From Rhyacophila brunnea (taxonomy: Eukaryota > Arthropoda > Insecta > Trichoptera > Rhyacophilidae): a stretch of DNA of 64,000 bases. Below are positions 46,501 to 61,500 of this stretch, in pieces. How positions within the stretch are numbered: position 1 is the stretch's first letter; every line of letters starts with the position of its first letter. The stretch is from assembly GCA_022495005.1 (NCBI GenBank), contig JAGYXB010000965.1, forward strand, positions 372,001-436,000, read 5' to 3'. Under the pieces are notes generated by a model. The model did not search any database, was not told the origin of the DNA, and saw only the letters and a list, made by a program, of their open reading frames with translations. Position numbers and translations under genes: made by a program.

Positions 46501-49500
46501 ATCAATGTGAAAGACAGGTTCGTGTCTGAACCGGGCCTGTGCCCTGGCGGCTGTGCAAATAAGACACCGTGTGCCGCGTTCCGAGCCCAGGAGACCACCA
46601 CTGAAATGGCGGCAATCAAAAGCAAGAGCGGCAAACGATGCATGAGGTTCCTGAAAGATTTCAACAGCCTCAGCAGTGTGAAGAAGGTGATCCAGGGACT
46701 GAACGCCGCCGTCAAGAATAAGGTGCCGCTCGATTTGGAGATTGTGCAGAAGACGCCTCTCTTCGGGGACGATGGAGCCGTAGAAGGGGAGAACGGGCCT
46801 GACGAGGAACCGCTTGAAGGTGACCATCCATTTGATGTTATGTTTTTAAGGTATCGTAAGTATAGGAATTGTGCAGCAATTCACTGGGAACTTGGAATAT
46901 TATGCATCGATTGCTCATAAAATGTGAAAATTTTTCTAAACTGGGCAGAAAGACTATCTAAGGATGTATTAAATAATATCTAAATTTAATGCTTGTTAAT
47001 TATTAGGAACATTATGTTGGATGGCATTTGTAATTCAAAATGTAAACAGATACCCTATAAAGGTTTGGGTTTAAATTGATAGTTTTTATTTAATAACAAA
47101 AAAATATATAGTATAACATATTATATTATATTCTTTTTAGGACTACATAGGCCATGAGGCTCAATGACAGTAGTGTAATTATTAGTAGTAATAGAAGTCA
47201 AACAATCACATACACCCAGACTTTTGAGAAAATCACATAAATATAGAGTGACCTCACTGCGAATCGAATATGACCGAACCGGATGAATGACAAGTTTTTT
47301 TATTTGAAACTTAGGTATCTGTAGTGAGCAGTGGTTGTATCATAATTATGATTGCATTATTTTTTGTAGCCATAGATGTAGAGGATGACCCCAAACCGGA
47401 AGATCAAGACCACCCATTGCTGAGCGAGCTGCGCTTTATCGACTTGCAAGCTGCCTGGTGGGAGTTGCGAGTCCTCATCCTCACCGTGTACCGCGTGTCG
47501 GAGATGAGGCCGGCTCACCGTCGTGACACGACCATCGTGGCGTACCATCCCACCTGCCACTGCTGTCATTGTGCGTACGGCCGTGTTAACCGCGCAGCCG
47601 TGATGAACATGATCGGTGGTCTGATGGCGGACAGTGGCGTCGAGTCCAGGAGTAGTGTCTCAGAGACCTCCTCTTCCGCTGGCAGGTGCACTTGTGTCAG
47701 GGGCGTCGGCGGCAGGAAGAGAGGGCGGGGCGGGAAGGGTGTCGGCAGGGTGAAGACGAGGGTCAAGATGTCCGAGGGAAGGTGCCACGCATGCACCGCC
47801 AAAGGACGAAGTAATTATGACTATCTTTTAAAATAATATTAATGCACTCCGCTAAAGCACAAATTGCATGAACCAGACTCTGTCCAATCGAGAAATGTAA
47901 TTTTGAATCTTAGTAGATCCGTCGGGGTAAATAGTAAGCCCTGCTAATGCTGTCAGTTTGATGTTTGCTTTTACTGTACGAAAACATATTCTTGGCTACG
48001 CTTCCAGGCGCTGTTGTTTACTAAATGGGAGGAGCTTATAATGGAATTGCGGTTAAAAATGGGCGGAGCATGTTAGTTCACAGTTTTAACACGTAGCCAA
48101 GAAAATGTTTTCGTACAGTATAATGTTAGTAACCTGTCTTTAATAGACAATAATAAATACTACGCTGGTAACAGTTTTGCCATATTTTCAAAGTGGAATT
48201 ATAGTACAGAGCCTCCAAAATTATAGTATTTCGGCAAAAAAGATAGTACGTGTTGAATATCCAATACTTTTCACCATTTTCAAAAAATTCCGAGTAAAGT
48301 AGGTAATTAACGTCTCATTTTTTTAGACTAAATTCAAATGTATAGTAATTAACGTTTCGTTTTGTTTAGACAAAGTTCAAATTTAAAGTAATTAGTCAAC
48401 TATTTTTAGACAAAAGGGCTTTTTGTGCGGTATTTTAATCTATTGCCGACTTTTTCAAAATTATAGTATTTTACCTACTAATGAGGCGTACTATACCTGT
48501 TTTATATCGTACATAGCACTCAGCCGAAAATTATAGTATAAATACTATAATTATAGTACGGTTGGCAACAGTGGCTGGTAAATATAATCAGCAACTTGTT
48601 ACTTGTCCAAATGCAATCTCTAATGGTTTGCGGTGATGTTTCAAGTAACAAAATATGAGGGAAGACCTAGGAAGTGAGTCACCTTTTAGGTGTGGCGTTT
48701 GAAGCTATAATTGAGCCGTTGCCCGGAATAATGTTGTATCCAACAAAATTGTCAATGTTGAGTTATTGATGGAATAATGTTGGGTATGTTTTTATGCATC
48801 GTTTAAGGTAGGTAGTGTGGCAAAGAAAAAATATTCAATTGATTTATCCATATTGTTATTGGAAATGTTGTTTGATAATAATGCTGGCATTGTAGTGCTC
48901 TATATATTGTAACTTATAGGCCATCCATGGACTGACCGTATGCGGTTTCGAACCGTGTGCCATACTAAGCTTATCTTTTCTATTCATGGAAATATATTTT
49001 CACAAAGTATATTATAAGCATCTGATCGTATCCGTTTATACCATACACTTACACTTACAAATTTAGTGAAAATATATTTTCATGAACAAAAATCATAAGT
49101 TTAGTATGGCACACGGATCTAAACCGCATACGGTTTCAGTCCATGGATGGGCCCTAAATCTAATACCGTTTTAATTTTTTTTAATCGTTCCTAGTTCTAT
49201 TTTGCAAGGTCGCGTTTGTGCCAAAAAAAATTTAATCCGGGATGTGTTCTCGATTTTAATATCAAGACAAATATTCAATTAATATTCAAGTTACTGAATC
49301 ACAATGGACAAAGTCATCATCTCGTCTCATGTATTGAGAGTCGAATGTCGGATGCTATGTTCAGAAAGCAGACGAAGATAATTCTAAGCTCAAAGACCTC
49401 AATGACATGTGTGAATTCATGTTAGATGAGCATGCTGCCTTTTTTAAGGCACTATTGAATGAAGCAGAATGAATAAAATACATTTTGCGGAATAATGTTG

Positions 49501-52500
49501 TATGTGAAATTTTCATATACAACATTTTTCCACTAATTTACTATATTTTTTTGTAATAAATCCAAATTTAATTGGCTTTATTCGCCACTTTACATTTAAA
49601 ACTCTTAATAATTGTATGTTTATTGTATTTAAAATATAAAATGTAACAAAACATAACTGGTTTAATTTTTTCCATTTTTCTCAAAACAAGAATATTGTTG
49701 GATACAACGTTATTCCGGGCAACGGCTCAATTCCTTAGTGTGGAGAAATATGGGATAAGAAGTGTTAAAGAGTATGTTGTTTTTCAATATTTACGTCTAT
49801 AATTCTTCTATATGCATTACAGTATGTCACGTAAATAAAACGCATCTTTAATATTGGTAATATTTGAGGGCACTCAGTGGATTTTGTATTTCTTGCCTCA
49901 TAAACAAAAACTGGCTTCAAAACCTTGGTCTATGGCGACTGACTTTCGCATTATTAATCTATTCTGTGGGGAAGACTGTTTAGTTTAGCCACTGAAGATT
50001 TAATTATTATTTTATTCATCAGACGTTTCCTACGGCAAAAGGTAAAAATTCTCTGGATAAAATTTCGATATGCCTCGAAAGGCCAAACGTTACTGTAATG
50101 TGATGTGTTATGTGTGTCTTGCAGTACTGTCGAAGAGGGTGCGGCCGGAGATGGGTACGGTGAAGCTGATTCAGGAGCTGCAGAGTCGGGGTGCGGCCAT
50201 CCTTTGCTGCTGCAACAAATCTCTTACAGCCCTGCATGACGACATGGACTTTGCTCAGGTCTGTCGCCCTTCTTCCTGCTATTGAGTCCATCAATAAAAT
50301 CATGCTTTTACGAAAGATATAGAAGAACATCTTCTCTATTTAGAACACCCAAGATAACGTCGGCATATAATGTGGGGGTTCACAAATTCACACGTTTCAA
50401 TGCCACACAAGTGTTTGTACCCACAGTATGGACTTAGTTGAGCAAGTGGTTAACATTCAGTTCTTGTAAAAACAAAAATCTTTTGATACAATCTCCAGTC
50501 TGGATCATCTTTGGATTGAACACGGTAAGGTAATGTAAATAACAGGAGGAGAGAATAGAGCGACTGACGATTAAATTAGTTGCAAATCATTCCATATTGC
50601 AGTTTTAATAGTAGCAAACTAAAATATCGTGAATTATTAAGTGTGCATATTTTGCCAAGATGAACCCTAAAGAAGGTAGACAGGAGTACGTGATGTGGTG
50701 GAGGTCGCCAAGCTGGTGAAATAGCAATGGGCTGGACAGATGCAGTCATGTAGCGGTACCCAAGAGGCACTAAACAGTCATTGGAACTCAGTAAAACCTG
50801 CCGGATTGATAAACTCAGAGTTCGGTGGATGTATGTGGCAGTGAAGAACTGGGTACTGAGATGATCTAGGGGAGGCCTTCATTCATCAGTGGATCGACTC
50901 CTGCAGATTATGATGATAAAACCCTAAAATAAGGAAATAATTTAATGTGTATTATGTGTGTTATTGTCTATTAATTTTGTTGCATTTTGATGCAGGTGAG
51001 TGTGTTCTTCGAAGAGGAATCGACGACGGTGAAGGTCGATCTACTCTCCGGCGAAGTGGTTTCCGAAGACCAGAATCCGGTAAGAGTAATACATCACTTT
51101 TTATTGGTCTGTTCACTATTTGTACAGCGGAGTAGATGTTAAAATATATGATTCTTGTTCCGTAAATGGAAAGTTTGAATAATCCTGCGACTAGGTATCC
51201 CGTAATTGGACTGAATACACACTTTATTTTTAGGTTGTTGGAATCCGATGGCATTGAGGATAATGCAGGCCATGTTGAGATTCTTGACTAGAATCAGGCT
51301 GTGCCAATTTATTGACTGATCACTGACAACGTGTCAGGTTTGAACCGTATTGTTACCGTCTTCATGTTGTTGATTATGTTGTGTTTTTATTGTTGCAGAG
51401 TAAAGGGGTCAGCGGCGAGAAGAAGGAAAGCCAGGAGTACTTTGAGGAGTGCTTCCGGAGGCACAAGAAGGGCGTCCATGTCGAAGCCGCATTGCAGCGT
51501 GGTATGCTAAAACTACTCACTCAATCAATATAAAAACATAAACAAAATCCTGTTCATTCTTCTTCAGACAATCGTTCAGTCTTCAGATGATTTATCTAGA
51601 CACACCCACTGGAGTGACGTTAATGTTCGATGTTGACGTGCTTTCTTTCGGTAACCCTGCTTTGAAAAAAGAATCAAGTTTTGTTTGCACTTTTGAAGTC
51701 TGCTGTTTTTTATAATCAGGTGAATAAATTAAATTGCCGTGCAGCCATGTGAATTAGCGGCCAGAATTGCAAATGTCACAAGCAGGACGGTGGCATTATG
51801 ACTCGAATTGGAGTGCGAGAGGCGTGACATGATAATCATGCGCAGAACATAGTTTACAAGCGGTGGCACTTAGATTTAAACATGTATAACATTAACCGGA
51901 TGTTTTTAACAATCTTCATATTTGACCGGATATTTTGTCCGTTATACTGTTTAAGACTGTTTTATCGAGGTTCTACTGTAATTATATTTTGTTTAATTCG
52001 GTAGATGTACATCGAAAGTGCAGCCAGATATAGTTTATAATCACTGACGTGTTAGTAAATTAAATTTACTGCATTATAATATGTAAGGTTCGATAGTTTG
52101 GACAGAAAACAATAGAGCGGGAGAGGCTCCAAGCGAAATACGGCGATATAACAGACGCAATGCTTACCCTCGCCTACTTCACTACTACTCACAGAAAGAA
52201 GTGTACTAAAACTGTCATTATAACTTTTGATGCTAGAAAGTGGACTCGGTGTTCTCGTGCGAGAAATAATTATCTACGTTTGTTTGCAGGGTTCACTCCA
52301 GCATGCGAGCATTGTCGGTGTCAGTGCAAGAGGCCCAGGTTCCTCACTGAGAAGGACATGACGCGAGCTATCCTTCACATTATAGACAAGTTAGTGTCAC
52401 TCTCATCGTCATTATGAATATTAATCATTCTGTACTATATTTATTTGATTTTGACAGCTATCGCTTGTGAATTTTTTACCACTGCCATTACGCAACCGAT

Positions 52501-55500
52501 TTTCGGCTGCATAAGTTGTTCAAAGTTATTTGTTTATGAAATATACAAATTGTAAATTCAAGACCATGACAAAAAAACAAAGAAATACGTATGAAGTGCT
52601 AAACAATGAAAATACACCAAATGAGCTGTGTAGACCCTATTTTGAGAATTTGAATACCGAATCAATATCCGAAAGGACTTGGTTATTGCCGTCCCAATTG
52701 TGAGAACAGCTTCTGATTTCTAAAATAGTTATCAGGGATACTCAGGGACATAAAAAGAATGGTAGCGTTCTCATTAAAATTCTCGTATAAGTCAGAAAAA
52801 AATACATGGCCAAATATAGATATCTTCTATCATTTATACTACAATATTGTAATTATACTGTGTACGTTTTTGTTGCAGTTTCAACCGTCTGGCCATGCGT
52901 GTCCTGATGCACCGGCTGAACGCTCTAAGTCTCGCCCTGGTAGCGAGGCACGGGGCCCAGCTGGCCAACACTCTTGCCAACAAGTCAGCCCCCGAATTCC
53001 TGTTAGGTGAGCATTGGAGTTTTTACTCCAATTTACTCGAATTTGAGCGTATGCTGCTCAAGGCAGTGTATATGTCAATAAACTGTCCGAAGTTGAATGT
53101 GCTGTAGGTATATGAATGAGAACACCGGTTTAAGTATGTCAAAATGGATCCGATTAGCTGAGAGCAAACGTTGCTTGGAGTAAAATAGTGTGACAGTTTC
53201 TGATACTGTTGGCTCAAAATTCGTTTGTTGCTGATTGAACATTATTTCTGTAGAAATTGCAAATATATAACACGCTTGTGGTTGCAGAGCTGTCGTGGCG
53301 CACGCAGGCTTTGATGGAAGGCAGCCGGGCACTGGGGCTGATGCTGGGGCCGCGGCGGCACCTGCTGGCGCACTGCTTCAGCCTGCTGATGCCTGACGCA
53401 CTTCTCACCGCAGTCTACAGGCGATGGGCAGACGGGCCCGCCGCTAATATCGTCGTGCAGGTAATGTCAGGCGCTCACATTAACAGAACATGCCACACAT
53501 CCGAGACTTGAAATTTTACACGTCATGCATCGCAATGTAGTGACATTTTTAGAAAATCCAGAATATAACAAGAATGTCACAACCGTATATTGACCAGCCT
53601 TAGTCGACACTGACCAGTATGTGTTAATCATGTTTATTTTACATTTTAAGTCCGGGAACATATGTGGGTTCCCTTCTGGGTGTGGCTGAGGGAGAGGTCG
53701 GCCACACGTCGGTCTTACTGTTGAACTTTCTTTAGATAGGTTGGGGAATGCTGTACCTTTGTCCTTTCATAATGTGGCCGAGGTACTGTAGTTTTCTGGT
53801 TTTGATACTACACAGAACTTCTTGGTCCTTTCTTGAGGATGCATCTATACAGCCACATCATGGATGTCTCAATTCTCCGTGAAACTTAAACACAGGTTAA
53901 TTTTCATGCATAAAGTTTGTGACATAAACGGAATACGCATTGAATATTGGTAATATTTGAGGACATTCAGCGGGCTTTGTATTTGTTGCGTTCAACTTTA
54001 CGTTTTTCTTGTCTTCAAAGTCATGGTCTGTGGCGACTGGCTTTTGCGTTGCTGTCTTATTAATCTCTTCTGTGTTTACAATGTATCTTGATCTTGATTT
54101 AACTTACTCGATTCAATGAGCATTATACTACTTTTATCTTTCTGATTTCTTAGTCCCCATATAAAGTAAGTTTTTTCATTTGAAAATTTGTTTTTGCCTT
54201 TTTCGCTTAGTCTCGATATCACCGTGTTGTATTGTATGTGTTTTTGTTATTAACATTTCAGCTGTGCATCCTGATGGGGCGCGGGGAGGCTCCCGAGAAG
54301 TCGGTGGAGGCTCTGAAGGCCTTCGCCTCATGCCTGCCCATCATCAGGACGGCGGAGGCGCTCCACAACTCCATCAACTTTGTGCCCAGATACGACGAAT
54401 AGTGAGTTGATACCCAAAGATGTTTAAAAACACCTTCTTCTATAGAGATGGAGCCTAATTGTATGAAATTGAAGCAAAAAGAATTTCCTCTGGCTTACTG
54501 GTTAAGTTAGCTACAAGTGACTGCATTGCAAGTTCATTTGGAGAGAACTTCATGTTTTGTTTGTAATGTCTTATGTTCGTCTCTCTCTTTCAGCCAACCC
54601 GCCGTGGAGGACGACCAGCTGGAGCGAGCCAGAGACAAATACTTACGCGAGGAGAGAACGCATTTAATTAAAGCCAGAAGATTATATAGAAACCTGATTC
54701 CGTCGATCGGCGATGATTCTCCAAGGCACTCCGTGTCCTCTAATGAAGAATTCGACGACGACGTCAGTCAGATAGCTCTGAAGAGCGACAGTACGAAGAG
54801 TTGCGGGGAGATTCAGACTACGCTCACGGACGATAATCTCAAAATTGCCACGGCTGCCATCGTGGCCATTTTGGATTGCAACAACGCGTCTTCTAGGAGG
54901 AGGTTATCAATATTGCTCGATAAATTGGTGAATATATCCAAAAGTAAAAAGGCCGGTGACACTTTAAATAGTTTACCACCGGAAAATATAGGACCCGATT
55001 GTTTTGCTCGTAAAAATCTTATTAATTTAGAATCTGGTGACGATATGCGTAAGATTCCACGCGGCGCTCGTAAAAAACGGCCGATTTTACTGAAAGACAA
55101 GCGACGGCATTGTAAAACTTTAGGTGTTACGAAACGCAACTTAAATGACGCAAAGTTTAAATCTAAAGTGCCGTCGATTGACGAATGCGAAACCTTCCAG
55201 GAGGTGGCTAAGTTCTGCGGCATTACGCTGAATCGTGCGGGTAAAATCGCCAACGCCGATCAACTGGCCGCGAAGATGATCGAGTATAAGAATTTGGATG
55301 ATAAATCCGCCGCGCAGTACGAACGAATGGTCAGCCGATTGAATATGCTAAACGATTATGATTCTGTCTTCGATAACAACTACACGATACGTTATCTAAA
55401 TCAGCTGGCGTCGCGTTCCAGTATTAATTGGGATTCGGACAGTTCAGATATTGATAATATGTTTATTAACGATGGCAAAAGTGTAAATTTAAAGTCCGAT

Positions 55501-58500
55501 GAAGAAGAAGAGGATGATGTGATCGATGACGAAAGAATGAATGATGACGGATTCGTGATAGTCGAAAAAGAATCCAAGAAAATCGTCCAGGATAATTTGG
55601 ATTCCGTCGAAGATTTGTCGAGTATTGCCGATATGATTATCAAAGAGGAAAGTAACAAGAAGCAAGGTCTGTTTGTGGGTTATATCGAGAATAATGCTAA
55701 ATCGGGCGGTGCCAGGGAGTGTGATAAAGTGAATAGTAATAGCGGAGTCAGCAGATACGATGGGGAGGATCCGGAAGTGCTCGCTTCGAGGATCTGCAAT
55801 CGGTTGTGGTTCGACGCGGAGAAGAGGGCCGACGTGCAGGCGGATGCCGTGCGGTGGCTGGTGGCTACAGTCAAGGCCGGCAGCGTGGAGACCATGAGGG
55901 TTTTGACTGAGTTCGACGGCAGCAAGGTGAGACAATTCCAACATTTTTACAAAGATTTTTCTTGGCCGCAATGTCCACTGACATTTGACTTGACACCATC
56001 GTAATCCTGACTTATAAATGCCAAATAAGTTGTGTTAATTTCTGCGCATATAAGTGTGACTTCCAAACCATACTTAGAAGCGCAAGTCCCTTAGATAGGC
56101 GTCTGTCTTTAGGAGGACGATAACGACATCTTAGATTGCATCGCATACTGTGTCTATACATAATAATACGTCCTATAGAAGGTTGTAAATCTATCCAGAA
56201 CAAAGACACTTTTAACCAAGTCAAGTTCAATTAGTAACTCTGGATGGTATTTATTGCCCAGTCATCATCATCATTAGCTGGGGTCGATCCACTGCTGGAT
56301 GAAAGCTTCCCCTGGCTCCCTCCATTCTTCTCAGTTCTTCGCTGCCATGTACATCTATCGAACATTATGAGTTGGTCTATCCAGCGGGGTTTAGGGCATC
56401 TTTGTGGACGTTTAGTGGTCCTTGTGTACCACTGCATGGCGGTATGTCCAGTCCCTTGCCATTTAATTTGTTGTCTGCTTCCTTATCCATTGGGTTCTGT
56501 TGTGATCTTGAACACTTTTATTTATCGCCAAATGTGACTTGGTCAATCGAGATGGTCCATGGAGTTGAAACGTCAAAAACTCAACTATTAAAATATTCTA
56601 GCTTAAAATGTCATGACACATCTAAGAAAATAAGATATAAGCGGAAATAATTTGCAATAAACCAATACATAGTGTTACAATATTAGGGAGGGTTTCTTAA
56701 TGTGAAATGTCATTTCAAATGTCGCCTTTGTCATTTTTGGTCTCGTACTGCGCGCGCGATCTTACAGGTGGCAGGCGTTGACAGAGACAAGTAGAATTTT
56801 ATTCCGTTATTGACTGTCGCTAGAATTTTTCTCTCAAGTAAAACCCACACTAGGTATACCATTTACAGGCCGGAAACCGTATATGGTTTTGTATCGTGTG
56901 CCATGTTAAACTTTAATTTCTGTTCGTGGAAATATATTTTCACCAAGTATAGCAGGACGGATGTGACGTTTCATGATGCTGTGTATCGTGTGATTAGCAT
57001 GTTTGATGGCTCTATTCTGCTCTATTTATATATCTGCGCTACTCTACTCTGTAATTGTTTTTATCATTGTACTTTAATATTTACATAATAACATACTTTA
57101 TTGTTATATTGGTTGTTTTTAATAAATCATTTTTATATTTTGTATTTATTATATTGTGTTATGGCGTATTGGCCAATCACTGTAATGCCATAATACTCTT
57201 TTATAAATAAACAAATAATCAAATCAAAAAAAAAAACAAAATAAATAAAAAATATTATAATTGTTTGTTGTGTCAAATTAAACCAAAAAGGTTTCAAATT
57301 GTTTTTTTTTTGGTATGGTTTTGTGAATCACTCCGGTAGGTGTATGTATGGCGGTACCTTGCACGCCGCGAATCTTATCGTAAAAATAAAAAAATAAAAT
57401 CAATTTACGTTTCAAGTGGCAAAAACTAATTCTGTTTCAATTCTGAGTATGTGACGATATTCCCAATATATGTTGTTGTGTGTTCAACATAATAATATAG
57501 AATTGACCCCATGTGTCAATCCACGAAAACGTAAAAATTTGGTCAAGGTAGACGATAAGTCATAACAAGTCATCAATTATAAAATTTTTCACAGTTCCTA
57601 CCCATTGAAAACATTCAAGTGGGTTTTGTGAATGCCGCCCTCTTAAAATGCTCCAAAATATTATGTTATGCAATTTTGTTTTATGGTTTTTTTACGGCCT
57701 CCAGATAAAACGAAATTTATTGATTTCCTAATTGCTTTTATGGGATTTGGTGCTCACCGTGTTATGAAAACCATCAAATTTCAAAGCAATCCATTTTTGT
57801 ATGAGCGGCGTTCCGTTCACGGAAAAGTTTGCGTCTTAAGAGACGTCATTGGCAGCCATCCGGTTAAATATGGTGGATGTCACTTTGGCGTAATCGAATC
57901 GTATCACAGGGTGCTAGGTTTCTCGTCCTGGATTTGTTGTTTGTACAATTTTTGTTTTTGTTAATTTCAGAGTATGGAATCTAATCAGTCTTCTATAGGC
58001 ACAGGGAATGTGTGCCAGCGAGGTTTGCACACCAAGGAACAGCAGGAATACTTTGACAAGTAAGTTTACCCATATCCCACAGTCATAGTATGTTTCACGC
58101 GGAGTTGTGTATCATTTAATGCCATCATTTTATACATAGATGGAACAATATTTTTTATCTATTATTGAATTTTATAAACTAACCAGCGCCATCTACAATT
58201 TTTTATTCTTAGTTCAATGAAAATAAATACGTTTGATCGACAAAGTTTGAAATCGACTAGTAGTATTGAATTTTGTTTAAATTTATGCTGGGTGTTTCAC
58301 TAGTATTTGTCATTTGCAATTTTTTTTTTTTTTATTTCTGATTGAGAAGTGCTTTGGGTTGTACTGATCTGTATCTGTCTCTTTCTAGGCTCAAGAAGGA
58401 CCTGGAGGTTGAGCTGAGGAGAGAGAAGGACGACAATAGAAAACTGCGAGCCCAGAAAGAATTGCTAATGGAAAAATTAGGCAGTACAGAGTACGTATAA

Positions 58501-61500
58501 CATATAGATATATTTTTGTATGCGGTTTGCAGTATTTGAAAGCAATTCAAGCATCGAAATATGAACCAATTGCTGATCGTTTTCAATTTCTTGTGAGAAT
58601 ACAGTTCAAACCATGAAGAGCGCTAATAATTACGATTTGTATAGCTAATCCCCAACGTGCAACATCGATATCCACTTTGGTATATTTTTGAGGACCGTGT
58701 GTGAAATTATAATTTATAACAGCCAAAACCTTCTTCTATTGGGAGGAGCCTAAATGTATGAAATTTAAGCAAAAAAGGAGCACTGGTTTACTGATTGAGT
58801 TAGCTACAAGTAACTTCACATTTTTACTACGATATTTCACCGAATTAGTTAATCACATGTATGATTCTATGTGCAGATATCAGTGGCAAAGGGTGAAGGT
58901 AGGCTGTTGAGATCAAACGTATCTTCTGCGATCAACCAGTGCTTGGTGATTTTATGTTTTTTTTTCTTTACAGAGACACAAAACCCGTTTTGAATACGTC
59001 ACCGTCCGCCGAACCTGCCTCGATTCCCTCCTGCCACACTGTCAGCCAACTGACGGTGAACGTTCCTACAGTGGCGCCACCGCCAAACGACGCCAGTCCG
59101 CCGCCGGCAACCGCGCAAGACCTGCGATCCCGTCCCAGCAAAAGAAAACTCAAATCGAATCCGTCGACAAATCCCGCAGACACACCCGAACCTTGCATCA
59201 ATACTACGAACACTAATTTACAATTCGCCATGAGGAAAAAACCGATGGAGCTATCGAAGGAGGCTTTCTCGGCTAAGACGTGGACGATGAGTCCGGCTAA
59301 TTACTCGTTCAACGTCAGTAAAACGTTCAACAACATCGATACGACGCCCAAGTTGGATGACGAGTGCGTTCTAACGTTAGAAATGCTTGATAAGGATATT
59401 AAGGGAATGGCAAGTGTGATAAATGACGCGGTCCACGCGAATATCCAAGGCACTGTTGCGGGGCTACACAAGATGGTGTCGGACACGGGCAAGATTGACG
59501 TGCACACGATAGGCAACGAGGATCTTTCTCTGATAATGGCCAACCTGGCTGTGTCTCAAGAGAGCCAGGTAGACGATATCGTGCCGGAGAATTTGACTAA
59601 CATCCTGTGCGATATCGTCATGACTACCGAGTACGTCAAGAATGCGGGCAGCGATGAGAAGCAGGATGACCGGGCGTCGACACCCCCCAACAATAAGGCT
59701 GATAGAATATCTAAAACTAGCGATAGGTGAGATTTTTTAAATACAAAACTTTTTGTATTATTGTGTAATTGCTAATTTACCCTCGAATTAAATTGAAATT
59801 ATTATTCAAAGATGTTTCTGATTTAATTGCTACTAACATTACTCTCTCTACTCTGTTTCCAGTTCAAAGTCACCGTCGTCTAAAAGTCAATCGTCATCGA
59901 AATCCAAGATATCGACCGAGATGATGCAAAGGATCGCCGACCTGTTCATTTACCAGAACACTCTGGCCCTCACCTATGACGACGACGTAGGTGTTAACTT
60001 TCACCGATACTTCGAAGAGCACCATAGGAAGACTATAGCGAGGAGTGCGGACATCGCGGAGACGTCGGCGCCTCCCTCTAGCCCTCAGCCTGACAACCAT
60101 CACAGTCCGCCCCTGCACGAGCTATCGCCGTCAGGAAGTGTCTCCGAGCAAGGGAACACACACTATCAAAACAGAAAATTAACCGCGTTGAATCAGATAT
60201 TGAAAGTATTCGGCGTCGACATGTCGAGTAAGATTGTGAACGAGGATATGACTTCAGAGATCACGCGTAAGAGCCAGATGGTTTCCGCGCTGATGGAAGA
60301 GGATAATAATTTATGCGCCACTGGGAAAAAGACGGCAAACGAAGACTGCGAAAGTCTTCCGGATGGAAAATTAGTGCTTGGGTCCAGTCCGCCGTCTACT
60401 CCTAAAAAGCGTAAGACTGTCTGTAATGAGATGTCGGAAAGCGATGACGATAACGTGAAACACGTTGTTGAATCTGCTGATCAGATGGACATGGTGTTTA
60501 AAATCGCGAGCAATCTACGCAAAGCCATGCACAAAGGTGTCGCCGATAAGTTTCTGCAGTTACCGGCGCGCTTTCTGGACGAGTCCATGCTCACTCCGGA
60601 GACTGTCGAACAGATACGCGAAGTTAGGATCTTGAATAATAAGAAACTGGCCGCCGGCTCTAAGCGCAAGGCAAACGTCGGCGATTCGAAGATAGGCATA
60701 CGCGACAAGAAGACCAATGATGATTTCGGCGTGTCGGCTTGGAGGAGTTATTGGGACGGCGATAGTGTCACAGGGGAACACCCCTGCGATCCCACACCCG
60801 AGGATTTGATGAGGGAGATGATCAAGTATAGAGATAATAGCAAAGGATACACGAAACGGCAGTTTGAAAAGCAGCTGTGCATCAGCGCCTCTCAAACTAT
60901 CGTGGCGAAAGTTTTAGCAATACTGATCGAAGGCGATGATAATTATTTGCCAGATACAAGTAATAAGGATGTGAAAGTCGGTAAAGTTTTGGACGGGTTT
61001 TGCATTGAAGATTACTGGGATGAAATTAAGCCGCATTTCGGGATGTGGAGACGGGTGGCCGTCAGCGAGTACTGGGATCTTCCGGCACATTATCGGATGC
61101 GCAAGAAAAAGATGGCGGATTGCGAAGACGATAAGGCTGCGGCCAAGAAGCTCGTTCAGGGTAAAGACTCGGCCGATGTCCCGATGGATCAGGCATACTT
61201 CGTCGAGCGGTATCAGGCCGTTAACAAGCAGTACTGCGAAAAAGTCATGAACAATGATTACTCGGGGGAGGACTGGGTCAAGACCATGAATGAATTGCAA
61301 CGTCTGGAGAGTAAATTAAAGTACGCTGTCAACCGTGCTCAGCAGAAACAGTTGAAATTCGAAGTGCGAGAGGCTGAACTGGTCGCCGGTAAAGGATTGG
61401 GTAAATTAATTAACCAATCATACGCTAAGAAAAAAGACGATCCACAAAAAACGACGACGACTGATGAAAAAACTTCCGAGAAGACAATACCAAAAGATAA

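Noticed and set aside
47540..47805. A RING or UBR zinc finger in exon 8
   Set aside because: The Cys/His spacing (CHCCHC, CTC, CHAC) does not fit these folds.
54813..55971. Minus-strand frames of 146 and 160 codons opposite exon 16
   Set aside because: Antisense shadows of the coding exon; the plus frame fits the joined transcript.
57661..57964. A 98-codon frame before exon 17
   Set aside because: It runs into the acceptor region of exon 17 in another phase and has no family resemblance; judged intronic.
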